A stretch of DNA of 30,359 bases, from positions 1-30,359 of the forward strand of contig JAKCWW010000166.1 in NCBI GenBank assembly GCA_026260175.1, written 5' to 3'. Of the stretch, positions 19,193 to 29,486 are shown one piece after another; within the stretch, counting starts at the first letter, position 1, and each line of letters begins with the position of its first letter. The position numbers were made by a program, and so were the translations under genes. The notes under the pieces were generated by a model. The model was not told the origin of the DNA and searched no databases. It saw only the letters and a list, made by a program, of their open reading frames with translations. This DNA is from Reticulitermes lucifugus. Taxonomy: Eukaryota; Arthropoda; Insecta; Blattodea; Rhinotermitidae.

Positions 19193-22100
19193 TGTATTAA
19201 TAAGTGATACCGTCTCCAAATTCACCCAGCATGTAGAGGGGTAAGACCCATTTGGCAGGCCTTTGAGTGCAGCAATGGGGTATCAAGGTGTTAGTCGCGT
19301 GACCCATATTTAGTGCCTCATTTGTTATCGCACCCCAATTGTCCCCCCACCCCCTCAATCTACGACGTGAGAGTTCGGAGTTGGGAACAAGTTTAAGAAA
19401 TGAAAATGAAAGTGTAAGAATAAAAAAAAACTACAGGGGAATGGCTGGCGGTGAAATGAAGGGTGGCGTGGAGGGGGCAGAGGAAGAATAAATGATATTT
19501 CAAGCCCCCACCCTGCCAATGGGAAGACATCCATCACTTTGTAAGGTCGCAACACGTCAGCCACCCTTCAAATCCATCATTATGCAGGACTTTTGTTGAA
19601 TACAATGTGGGGGGGGGGGAAATCTGCGCGACCTTCGGCCTTTATACATGTGGTCTTCAAAAAGGCACACCGACAGCGGTCGGATAATCATACTGGTAGA
19701 AGTGACGTTACAATACTGAAGGCAAGAAATGAATAAAGAAGACACCAAAGCAACTGAGAGACGGTGGCCACTTCTTTGAAATATAAATAAATGTTGGGAC
19801 TTCCAAATATGGAAAAGAAATCCTAGACAGCTTTGGTATTAGTCACACACGCTCAGAAGTTATTAATGTACGGCTATGCCTCCCATTTGCCATGACATTT
19901 TTTATATTTCAGAGACTTTGGACTAATCAGCTAACCAAAGAACAAAATAACACATGTATAAGAAAAACAAAATTAATAAATAAAGGAGAAATTTATCCTC
20001 CCTCTAGCACATAAAATGAAGACGCAATGAGGAGTTTCTTGAAGTCATCGGGTCGCTTTACAGAACAATAACTTTATCAAAATAAGAGTTTAAAAGTATT
20101 GAGAGGCTTAATTAATTGTAGAAAATATTCTAACTGTCCAGAACGTGGCGCAACAGAAAAAACAGCACTGGAACAAGACAAAACATAACAAGCACAAAAC
20201 AAACAAAACTAAGAAGCCCTTCGAAGTTCCAAGAGCACATCTATGAACGCGTGCCTTACATTTCAGTCTTTTATTGAAACACACCACGAAATTAATACAC
20301 TTTTCCGTATGAAGTATGTATATCCATATTAGAATTAAAATTACTAATATTAATACCGTACAAATGCAGACAAAACGTAGTGTAAAGTGCAAACATATAT
20401 GTAAGATATAGCCTAATTTTTTCGAGAAGTATAAACAACATATTGTATCGGAATGTCAACCACAACACACGGCTCCCAAGCCGGAAAACATTACCATGAA
20501 TAAAAAATTAAGCAACTACTAGATTCTCAACATACAATCTGATCCATGCACCAGTTATTATGACAGTAACAAACTCAATATCAATACAAAATTTTACATA
20601 CATGCATATATATATATATATATATATAAACCATCAAAGAAGGTATTATGTAGTATCTATTTACGAATTTCTGAAAGCTCAAGAGTCCTAAGATCACCTT
20701 ATCATTCCAAATTATTCGATCAATAACGAGGTGCGAACCAGCAGTTTTCGGGCTGAATTGCTTTCTCCACAAAAACGCGTTATAATCAATGTTGTTCCTT
20801 TCTAATTAGTCTCCTTGGGATTAAGCAGCGACCCCAGCAGTCACGCCACTGTTTCTAGCACTTGTTTCCCATGACCTGCAATTATCTTAGAAAGGATTTC
20901 TGGTTCTTTCCTGCCTCTCTGGGGGTTCCCGGTTCAAGTTGGTATGATTCTCTCGTTTCGCCTGACTTAGCGGGCGGGGAACGAATTTGACGGCACTGCG
21001 ACGCATGACAGATTTTCTTTCAAAAAGCTCTGAACTGACCCAGATTAAATTTACAACTTCATGAATGCGACTGTTCTGCTTTCGAAAAAAAGATTCTTCA
21101 CTGGGTCCACAATTTAATCTGTTTTGATCATCGATGGACGTTCCAGGCCATTCGCAACTTCAACAGAGGTCAGACAACTTTTGAACTTGAAAAATCACTC
21201 AGAACTACTGTCCATTCCACTGTCTACTCTCGGAACATATATTTAAATATTTTGAATGTTTCCGTACCATTTTTTCTCCAACGTAAATTAATGCTTGATA
21301 AAGATGCCATATTTTCAAGTCTGAAATTTTCTACGTACGTCCAATTTGCAAGTAGAATAGCACACACTTGTATTAACAACATACTGCTCTAAATAGCATG
21401 TGCTATAGAATTATTCCAAGCAGGAAATGACTCAGCATACTCTATGTACACAAAACGGTAGCAGGTTGTGCTAGCAACAGCGGTGTCATCTTGTGGGCAC
21501 TCTAAAAATTATTTGATAGCATCATGTACACCATATTTGATGGTTCTTAGCTACCTACATGTAAAATTGTGAATAATAGAGCAATGATATGGATTAAAAA
21601 GTCAAATACTCTCCAGTTACATCTACAAGGACTGAAGAAAATACACTTTACATGTGACACTTAGAACGAGGTTTACATAGACCAAAGCAGGATTGCCACC
21701 TCTACCTCGGTGACACAACCAGGGCGCATTAGGGACTATGCTAGGCAGGCTGCATTTATTGAATTCCTTTTTCCTGCAAGCTGTAACTACACCCTCGCAT
21801 TCAACGTGCATCAAGACTGCAGACAAAATTGCATTTTATGCGATTTCCCCCACCCAAAGCCAGATAGTACGCTGTGTCAGGATTCCAGCTATCGGATTCC
21901 ACAGCTTTGTCCTGGGCACACTGTTCCGAGATTACATTACACATCATCCCCTTATAATACCAAGGGAAGAGGCGCGGAGGTGGGGGATGTTTAAGTATTT
22001 TGCGAAGTATTATCTTCCCTCAGAACGGAATTGGAGAATGACAGAAGTTTGTCTTGAATATGTTGGAATGCATGATTTTCACCGCCACCCTAAATGTTTC

Positions 22101-22199
22101 ATGCAGTGTCCTATCCTATTATATCTCTTCCTACATTTAAGAGTATATATATCCATTACGCTACTAGTATGTTGGACAATGCCGTTTGTTTAAGACGTA
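19193..22199. other. Long stretch without a supported gene
   Basis: Three kilobases holding only simple repeats (G-run near 19608-19618, TA repeat 20607-20628) and short open frames. The longest is 151 codons (21738-22193, plus), overlapped by a 94-codon frame in another phase; neither shows a domain, signal peptide or splice support. The region just upstream of the mariner reads as ordinary non-coding sequence. Confidence 0.5.
20607..20628 (+). repeat. TA dinucleotide microsatellite
   Basis: About ten TA units. Confidence 0.8.
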
Positions 22200-22236
22200 C
22201 GGAGGTTAGTACTGAAATAATGACTCCTGTATTTTC
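22200..22236 (+). repeat. Mariner left inverted terminal repeat
   Basis: Aligns with the inverse of 23470-23506 over about 37 bases with several substitutions and a small gap. Confidence 0.7.
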
Positions 22237-22359
22237 TTGTGAATGTGACGCCGCCGGTTAGAGATTCTTGCCTTATCCCGTCGATGGCGACACTGTCCAG
22301 CTCTATCAGGATCATCAGTGCGCCAGTCAGTCAGGTGCGTTCAACATAGTGGCAGTGAA

Positions 22360-23402
22360 ATGTGGCGGATGTTGTGGACGTACGTGGCAGGCAGAGTGGT
22401 GATTGAATTTCTTACTGCGGAAGGCTCTGGTCCGATAGAGAGTCACAGACGTCTGAGAAGCGTGTATGATGAGGATGCCATAGATAATAGCTGGGTTAGA
22501 CATTGGGTCTGTAATTTTAAGATCGGTGAAAAGAATATTGCTGAGAGGCCCCGCAGCGGCCGACCAGCCACGGTACGACGATGGAGACCAAAGAGAATGT
22601 TGATGTGCTGACTCGGGATGATCCCCGCATAACGACAAGTGAACAGTGCGCCGCAATAGGGATTGAAAACCTGCCGGTTATGGCCATCATCAGAGAATTG
22701 TCTACGGAAAGTTTGCGCAAGGTGGGTGCCGAAATGCTCATCGTCAAGCACAAAACAGCCCGAAAAAAAATCTGTGCAGAAATCCTCCAGCGCAGTGAGA
22801 AAGACGGAGATGATTTTCTGTCAAGAAAACTTTCCGGGGTTTATCATTACGACCCACTGACGAAAAGATAATCAATAGAATGGTATCATCAGTCGTCGCC
22901 ACGCAAGAAAAGATTGAAGGTGAAAACTTCTGCAGTAAAAGTCAGGGCTAGCATCTTTAGCGAGCGTGAAGGAAACTTGTTAGTGGAATTCCTGGAGACA
23001 GGTGCCACAATAAATTCACAGCGATATGTGCAGATATTAAAGAAATTAAAACAACGAATTCGAAGGGTTCGGCAAAAGAGGAAGACGAATAAAGTCCTCC
23101 TGCTGCATGAGAACGTCAGACCGCACACCAGTCTGCGAACAAAGGGAGGCAATTGAAACAATAGGGTGGATTGTTCTCTCTCATCCTCCATACAGTCGCG
23201 ATTTAGCACCCTCCGATTTCCACCTCTCCGGCCTCCTGAAGGATGCACTCCGAGGACGCCATTTTCCGGACGATGACGAGCCAAACACAACGCACAAGAG
23301 CTCCGGAGCTTCAGCAAAGAGTTTTACGCGACCGGCATACAGCGTCTCACGCAAAGGTGGAAAAAGCATGTTGATAATAAAGAAGACTTTGTGGAAAAAT
23401 AA
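22360..23402 (+). pseudogene. Mariner transposase pseudogene
   Basis: Homology starts at RVVIEFLTAEG (22393) with the paired helix-turn-helix region (ESHRRLRSVY, then WVCNFKIGE and RPRSGRPAT), and ends WKKHVDNKEDFVEK with a stop at 23400-23402. The span of about 348 codons matches the usual mariner transposase of around 345. The nearest in-frame start is ATG at 22360. Frame changes occur near 22580, twice around 22700-22740, near 23140 and near 23290, and there is an in-frame stop at 22869-22871 just after YDPLTKR. The catalytic triad is broken. The segment that should carry the first aspartate (normally GDETW) is missing about five residues before YHYDP. The second aspartate in the HDNARPH-type motif reads HENVRPH. 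The third, in YSRDLAPSDFHL, survives. Transposase is therefore impossible from this copy. Host use is not suggested by anything here. Confidence 0.88.
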
Positions 23403-23469
23403 TCTCAACTTTGTAAAAAATTTACCAATGACATGAAAATGTCATTATAATCGTAATTGTAGTTTCTGA

Positions 23470-23506
23470 GAAAAAATAGGAGACAAAACTTTCGTACTGC
23501 CCCTCG
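23470..23506 (+). repeat. Mariner right inverted terminal repeat
   Basis: GAAAGTTTTGTCTCC-type terminal sequence on the minus strand, pairing with 22200-22236; ends in CTGCCCCTCG. Confidence 0.7.
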
Positions 23507-23696
23507 AATATAATACACCTGACGTTTTAGAAGTTTGCTCTACTACAGCCTTCAGGTAACTGGTTATCATTATACGGAAACAATTAAAATTTTTCTTTTT
23601 GATAGGTATCTTCTGAATACGAGGTAAGTAACCCATACACTAAGTCACTGGGATTAAAGAATTGAAGAAAATGGTGTATCTTGTATATTAATGTCT

Positions 23697-23754
23697 GTCC
23701 ATATGTATGTAAGTATGTTTGTATATATGTATGCATGCACGTATGTATGTGCAT
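23697..23754 (+). repeat. GTAT microsatellite
   Basis: Imperfect ATGTATGTAAGTATGTTTGT-type units. Confidence 0.75.
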
Positions 23755-23804
23755 ATTAGTTTTCGTCCTTACTCTTCAAATTCTCATCGCACTTTTTCAG
23801 CTTC

Positions 23805-24175
23805 CTCTACACTATTTAATATCTAATCTCCTTTCCTTATTCTCCCACCTTTTCCCATTTCCTCGTCTTGCTTCTTCTTCTATTGTTCCTATTACAATTT
23901 TCCTTCAATTTTTGCTTATGTTTATGTTTCTCATTCTAAGCGTTTTTAATATTTTTGTATTTTTCCTCCCTTTTTTCCTGTTTAGTCTCCACTTTTCATT
24001 CTCGTCCATTCTCTTTTATGTTCTTCTTTTTTATCCCCCTATTTTTCTGTTTTTTCTAACCCCCCCTTTCCCTACTCCTTGTTTTACAGTATCTCTAATT
24101 CTTCTGCATTTTCTTTCTATTTATTCTCCTTATCTTCTGCCAGTTCCTTATTTTTTCTTCTTCCCCCTCAGAAAT
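23805..24175 (+). repeat. Long pyrimidine-rich tract
   Basis: About 370 bases overwhelmingly C and T on the plus strand, giving a 189-codon open frame (23681-24250) rich in L, F, S and P. The frame is a consequence of composition (no T-rich reading contains many stops) and is not a protein. Confidence 0.65.
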
Positions 24176-25982
24176 AAACACTACAATAAAGTTGTTCTTG
24201 TGATAGCCAAAGCGTCATGCAATGAAGACGTAAGGGGCGTCAAGGAATAGCTCCACGCATTTTTATATTGTTTTTTCATGGATGTGAGTGGTCAGCTTGA
24301 CGCCCGATGTAGCTTTACCAGCGTGAAATTAGCCGTCATTACCAATTGAAAAGGAAGCTGGCTGCGCCCTGAACGTGGTCCGAACGTTGTGGAGAAGAGA
24401 AAGCTCTATTGCCGCTGGAGAAAATAGACCCCGATTTCACAGTTATGTTGCTTGTAGCCTAATCAATATAGGGACTAACCTAACCCAGTTCGGAAGTTCT
24501 TAATAATTACTGGCTCATTTCTCTCTCCATAAATATGACACTGCATCATCTTTTACAGACCTGCAAAATTACACAACACACAATAACATTCCCCAAGCCG
24601 GATTCAACCAGCGGCCACAAATTTCACTGACGCCTTTTAATCCTTCGAAGCAATAATTTGGTCCGAACATTTGAAAATTTGTTATGTACCTCGCAGTAAA
24701 TAATACGTCTCAGTTACAAAGGCCAACTGGTTAATGCGAGTAATCGATCCTGATAGTAAGAAATATGCAAAGAAGAGATAAAAAATTTGGGAAAAATGTT
24801 GAGCTTGTACGTTAAAGCAAGTGGTACGCATGGTTACCACTGTGTCCCAAAGGGTAAAACAAGGAAGTTAAGAGATACAAGTTTCATACACATAAATTTC
24901 CCCGTGAGTTCACTGTACATCAGCCACGTTGAACTGGAGCATAAAGAGTTATCCTAGCAGGACAAAGCTGCGTCAGTGCTAACTGACCGAGCTGAGAGGA
25001 TGCAGACGATTTCCAGTCAACATTTCCCCAACTACTCCCCAAATATTGGAGCTTCTTGTACAGCTGTTAACTAGTCATAAAACTTACAGTCAGTTTCCAT
25101 TTATATAAAATAATATTTATTTTGGCACTTTATAACAAGCGCAAATAAGAAGGAAGAAATTCTGGAAAAGAGGTTCAACCAGCAACAATAAAGACGGCCT
25201 TATCCTGAGTCCTGCAATCATAAGCATAGTCATTTCTTCCATAATTTCTTCCTCCTGGTTACGGTTTCCTTTCCTTGTCAAAACGTCACTGTATAGTAAT
25301 GAAACTTTAAATATAAAACACGAGATCAAATTCAACTCATGCAGTGAAAATGTGAATGTGGATTATAATCACATCTGAATCTCCACTGCTATAACTGCAG
25401 GTCGCCTTAAAATCCATGACCATTGTACATGTTGGTAAGAATATGAAACGAGTTTCATATCTTTGGGTTCTTCTATGAGGTCCGACGTAGCAAATAGGAA
25501 ACTGAAAGACGCAGAAATGTTACATGTGTGTATTCTTTTTTCACGACTTTAATATAAACCACAATTCGGCAAAGTTAAATAAGTAACTGACTCATCGAGG
25601 AACTAGTATTCGCTCAGCTAGTCAATAAATTAACCGCCTTTTATAGAATCCGATTGTTCATTACCGCATTCACAAGAGCCCGCAACTTGAGCCTAGCCTT
25701 ATTAAAACGAATCATGTCTCCATTCGACCAGAGTGTTTCAAAAAGCTGTTTAGGTAAGGTAATACTCAAGAACAAAGACTAGTGTTACCCACAAGTTACA
25801 CAAAATTTAATGGTCATTACCAGTATTCTGGAATGTGAATCCGTGTGATTTCACAGATGGCTTAGTTTACCCACAAGACTGCAACATTTTTTTCACCGCT
25901 TAAAGATTTAAAATGTTACAAAATTTAATTACTGCTTTCTAAATACAGGAGAAAGTCATTGAAGCCTACAGTTTATCAAAAG

Positions 25983-26144
25983 TAGGGGTGCAAAGTTTTC
26001 CACAACTAGGAGCCAATTCAAAATTCTAGGTGCCAGGAAGGTGACATGAATCACATTTCGTAACAAGGACCCAATAATATTAGGCGCCACCGTACACAGT
26101 TTAGTAGGTATGGAGATCTGGCCACCGGGATTTGTGTACCCCTG
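25983..26144 (-). mobile_element. hAT-like MITE, copy 2
   Basis: Plus-strand ends are TAGGGGTGCAAAGTTTTCCA and CCGGGATTTGTGTACCCCTG, inverted terminal repeats of about 14 bp. Flanks ATCAAAAG (25975-25982) and ATCTACAG (26145-26152) match at 6 of 8, as in copy 1. The right flank fits the nTCTAnAn preference described for hAT elements. Its interior is the reverse complement of copy 1 plus about 50 more bases, so copy 1 carries an internal deletion. A GGGGTGC-type terminal repeat is common in hAT elements. No transposase. Confidence 0.78.
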
Positions 26145-26686
26145 ATCTACAGTATACATAAAACTCTACGTCACAGAAAACACAATCCATCTCCATTATA
26201 AAGACCAATCGGTTAGCGCTGTTTATGAAAATAGTGCCTGTTTTTTCTGAGATCATAAGGAACAAAATAAAATGTGTGGACAAAATGCTCTACCTTAATG
26301 TTGCGGCACATTGTAGATATAGTAATAATTGTGCTTTAGATTAATATTGCAGCGCTTGGTACATACTGTGCTTCAAAGGCGTAAATTTTTGTCGCTTGAC
26401 AAATATCTTTTCATCATGTTTTCGCATTATAAATCGAAATTTAGGAGCAGGGAAGGCTTGGCAGGCCTATAATTTAGTTTAGATCCTTAAAGGCACATTC
26501 AAAATATTTAATAGTGGACTAAACACACTATAGTTTCACTTCGGATTCGGGTCCGTCATGATACCAAGCCACGCAGTTTTCTACATTTCTACAGTTCCTC
26601 CGAAACTTTAGTATCCATCTAGCAGACTACTCGGTCCTACATTATTAAGACCGCAATACTGATACTGACCGACGTGAGGGCCCAAA
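26145..26686. other. Unassigned DNA
   Basis: No recognised element or gene. Confidence 0.4.
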
Positions 26687-27069
26687 CCTGTCCTTCTATA
26701 TGGAACTGAAAGTTAGTTTGCACTCAGAAGAAGAAGCAGACTGAATGAGGGTGCTTGACGACAGATGCTGAGGAGAATATTTAGAGATAAAAGGAAGAAA
26801 GTGTCCGAAGAATGTAGAAAATTGCTAATGAAAAAATGTGTAGTCTAATTTGAATGTATGCTGAAGGTTACATTCCGAAAACTTGAACACCCTATTGGCG
26901 AAGCATGCATAGATGGCAGGACAATATAAAAGGCACCTTAAAGGAACTCGAATACGCAAATGTGGATATGACTCATCTGGCTCAAGATAGAGTCCAGCTG
27001 TCCCTTTTGATGAAGACGGCAGCAAATCTTATGGCCCCGTTTAACGCGAGAAACTTCTTGACTAGCTAA
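26687..27069 (+). pseudogene. LINE 3' end relic, second copy
   Basis: Translation in one frame from 26687 reads PVLLYGTES, stop, then RLNEGA, stop, then MLRRIFRDKRKKVSEECRK (26765 onward). These match the end of the reverse transcriptase/thumb region and the LRRIFGPKRDEV-like box of insect non-LTR retrotransposons. After a deletion the frame resumes at 26908 with HRWQDNIKGTLKELEY, MTHLAQDRVQ and NFLTS and a stop at 27067-27069, the characteristic C-terminal end. In-frame stops and the missing middle segment (the GHVARM box) make it dead. It is the same broad type as the relic at 3030-3405, whose shared ending (NFLTS / NLLIS) supports close family. No poly-A tail is visible. Confidence 0.8.
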
Positions 27070-27357
27070 GCGACTATAATCTTTTGATTACATGGCTTAT
27101 TATTCGTTAATTTCTTAAATTTAATTTGTGGTTTATAAAACACAATAAACTGTCACACCCATGAAACTGAACAATATTATTATAAGCAGATTGCCAGCTG
27201 TATATAAAATGTTGACCAATTAAAGTGGATTTTAAATAGAGCTTGTATATAAATCCCTTGTTTTCAAAATGACACATACGATTTACATAGCGCGATAGAA
27301 ATGCGGCGCGTAAACACAAATTAATTCCTCATAATCCGCATGGGCAGGAATCACATT

Positions 27358-27376
27358 GTCTGTCTGTCTGTCTGTC
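27358..27376 (+). repeat. GTCT microsatellite
   Basis: GTCTGTCTGTCTGTCTGTC. Confidence 0.8.
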
Positions 27377-27871
27377 ACACTGTCATCATCCAGCAAATTG
27401 GGTCCTGTAAAATTAACATCGGCGGGAGAGAAGGGTGGTAGTTCTTTATCTTGCTCGACAGTTCCCAATCTCGACCCGCGAAACCACGGCGTTCAGTCAC
27501 AGTTTCGTTTAAGTGCTGATTATTTTATTGTCAGGGCCAAAATAATTTTCCGCGTAAAAACAAACAAGTACGAAATTTACGCATGGGTGTAACATTTCTG
27601 TCGATTTTTTTTTCTTTTGCTGAATTATCTCTGAAGAGACAGATTTATAATTATATTAAAGTAAGGATTGTACCAGGATCTTCAATTAAATGTATTTATT
27701 TATGCTCATAGACACCTCTATAATCAAGTTAGAAGAAGCTTCCTTTAATAAATATCTATAATAACAAACTTCGTCAATCTTCGTATTGTTCGGAAGAAGG
27801 TAGTTGATTGTTGAATGTACAATGAAAAATTTAATGTTTTTTCATGGCGGTGGCTATAAATATATTACAGG

Positions 27872-27886
27872 CTTCTGGGATGTGAC
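27872..27886 (+). repeat. Solitary fold-back end
   Basis: CTTCTGGGATGTGAC, matching the left end of the fold-back family. No right end within reach. Confidence 0.5.
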
Positions 27887-28022
27887 ATCGGGTATTCTGT
27901 TTCAGACTATTCTTTTCTTTCTCTACCGTGAGAGCTACACGTTCTACCTATTTCAACTTCCTCGATTTTATCGTCGTAATTATATTCGGCGGAAACGACA
28001 TAGACAAATGGACGAGTATATT

Positions 28023-28030
28023 TATATTTA
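28023..28030 (+). repeat. Target-site duplication, left copy
   Basis: TATATTTA, matching 28805-28812. Confidence 0.65.
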
Positions 28031-28804
28031 GGGTAAACGGCTAAAATAACGCCGGATATATTATCCAGCTAATAAGTCGTTGTGTTTATGGCAGAGGCAG
28101 TTAGTGTAAGGGTCTTTAAGCATTTATATCATAGAAGGCTAAGCAGCATAAGGACTTTCCACGTAGCCGGTTTTATGTTTCCCGCTAACGGCCTTGGACT
28201 TTAACACTGTCCGCCCAGGTCCGCAAAAGCGAATACGGATTTTTACAGCAATCGTGAATTTCTGACTTTCTGACTATTATTTCAATTTTAAATTACAAAT
28301 TTGTGGGTGGTAGATTATATTCTATGCTGCACCTTTTCAGCATGCAACAAAGGAACTTCTGCAACTGCCTATTTCCCACAATCTGATTAATCTTGTGTAA
28401 GCCTACATTTGGATACAAACAACGCCTCATCTTGTGGATATAATAAAAATTCACATTTTATAAGACAAAATATATTTACTCTCCACCAGTATTTATGGCG
28501 CCAGTTATGTGAAATTAAGAACCATATAAAAGAATTTTAAAATATTTTGGGGCTCAAGGGTCGACATAAAACACATGGGACAAGATTAAAACGGACAGGA
28601 GAGCAGTCCAATGTGTTGCATTTACACTGATTGTGATAGTGAATATGTACGTCTTTAAATTCATTATAATCTAACATAAATGAACGATTTTCCACCCAAG
28701 AATTATGCATTTTTTTGATTATAACACAGATCTGTAAATGTATAATGCGGAATTTAAAAAATAACCGTTTAAAAAAGTAGTGATATTATTACAGCCGTTT
28801 ACCC
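28031..28804. mobile_element. Unclassified TIR element, 774 bp
   Basis: Left end GGGTAAACGGCTAAAATAAC and inverse of right end GGGTAAACGGCTGTAATAAT match at 17 of 20. Both ends abut a perfect 8-bp direct repeat, TATATTTA (28023-28030 and 28805-28812). The left copy lies in a tandem AT-rich context, so its boundary could shift by one or two bases; a TAGGG start would fit the YARNG rule of hAT ends. Interior is AT-rich with no transposase and no sizeable open frame, so it is non-autonomous. Superfamilies making 8-bp duplications include hAT and Merlin; which one cannot be settled here. Confidence 0.7.
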
Positions 28805-28812
28805 TATATTTA
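28805..28812 (+). repeat. Target-site duplication, right copy
   Basis: TATATTTA, matching 28023-28030. Confidence 0.65.
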
Positions 28813-29430
28813 TTGCAAGCTTCACGACATGATATTAATTGAAACATATGAAAATTTGTGCGTTTATAAAATTTTTCCTCAAATTATTATGGTGAAAATT
28901 TCTCTGTACTAATCAATAAACTCTGGCTTATAGTATGAATGCCGGTCTTCGTAATGAGAGTACTTGTGAATGTTGAACCCCCAAAATGGGTCAAACACGT
29001 GTTAAAAGCTCTTTTAGTGACCATTTTCATAAAATGTGCCTCTGCTAATGGAACCGCAGTATTAAATATCACAGTCTGTAATCGGACGCTGCGCTCGACA
29101 AATATGTTAACGCGACACATTCGTGTGTGCAAACAGAACCCCAAGACCCTAACTGCCTGCCACCCGCCGTTCGTCATTTTGTTATGCATACTTTCAATTC
29201 TACCCTGCATACAAAAATGCAGAGGAATGATATGGGAACTTACGGCACACAACACAAAACTTTCCATCGATGCAATTACTTACTATGCAACACACCAACA
29301 CGGCATAACTATGTGAGGCCTGTGTTTTTATAGTGGTTAGTATCAAGATTACGGTTTTCAGAGACGTGACGCCGTGTAGGTACCAGCGTTTTGGAGGAAA
29401 CTGCTTCCTTTATCTTCATGGTGAAATACC
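28813..29430. other. Unassigned, overlapping antisense frames
   Basis: Two open frames of about 125 codons face each other (28939-29316 plus and 28887-29267 minus). Neither has a domain I recognise, and their overlap argues that at least one is chance. I would not annotate a gene. Confidence 0.4.
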
Positions 29431-29486
29431 TAATTAATTAATTAATTAAACCTAATTAATTAATTAATTAATTGAACCTAATTAAT
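29431..29486 (-). repeat. AATT-rich simple repeat (LINE 3' tail)
   Basis: TAATTAATTAATTAATTAA units interrupted by AACCTAATT. It lies at the 3' end of the LINE, as expected for elements that end in a short tandem tail instead of poly-A. Confidence 0.75.

Larger units (their letters stand above)
22200..23506 (+). mobile_element. Mariner element, full length, inactive
   Basis: About 1.3 kb, the usual mariner size. The left end CGGAGGTTAGTACTGAAATA and the inverse of the right end, CGAGGGGCAGTACGAAAGTT, match with a few differences, and both continue into GACTCCTGTATTTTC / GTCTCCTATTTTTTC. A TA lies just left of the left end (22198-22199); the right flank reads AATA, a probably mutated TA duplication. 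One decayed transposase gene fills the interior. Mariner moves by cut-and-paste into TA sites, which is family knowledge. Confidence 0.85.
23507..25982. other. Stretch dominated by simple sequence then unassigned DNA
   Basis: Holds a GTAT repeat and a long pyrimidine tract (listed). From 24250 to 25982 there is no gene, RNA or element I can identify. A GTATTCTGGAATGTGAATCC stretch near 25823-25842 is weakly like the fold-back ends but has no partner. Confidence 0.45.
27070..28030. other. Unassigned DNA with short repeats
   Basis: A GTCT microsatellite lies at 27358-27376. A single CTTCTGGGATG end at 27872 is listed separately. Nothing else supported. Confidence 0.4.

Noticed and set aside
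21738..22193. 151-codon open frame upstream of the mariner
   Set aside because: No domain, no splice or start support, and an overlapping frame in another phase; it may be chance.
23681..24250. 189-codon open frame on the plus strand
   Set aside because: It is a product of the pyrimidine-rich tract and has only low-complexity L/F/S/P content.
24470..24490. Telomere-like CCTAA repeat
   Set aside because: Only two imperfect units.
24595..24625. Degenerate B-box-like sequence on the minus strand
   Set aside because: GGTTGAATCCGGC lacks the conserved core and no SINE body follows.
25823..25850. Another fold-back end (ATTCTGGAATGTG)
   Set aside because: Weak match and no partner in reach; left out of the family count.
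28887..29316. Two opposing open frames of about 125 codons
   Set aside because: They overlap antisense and neither has a known motif; chance cannot be excluded.
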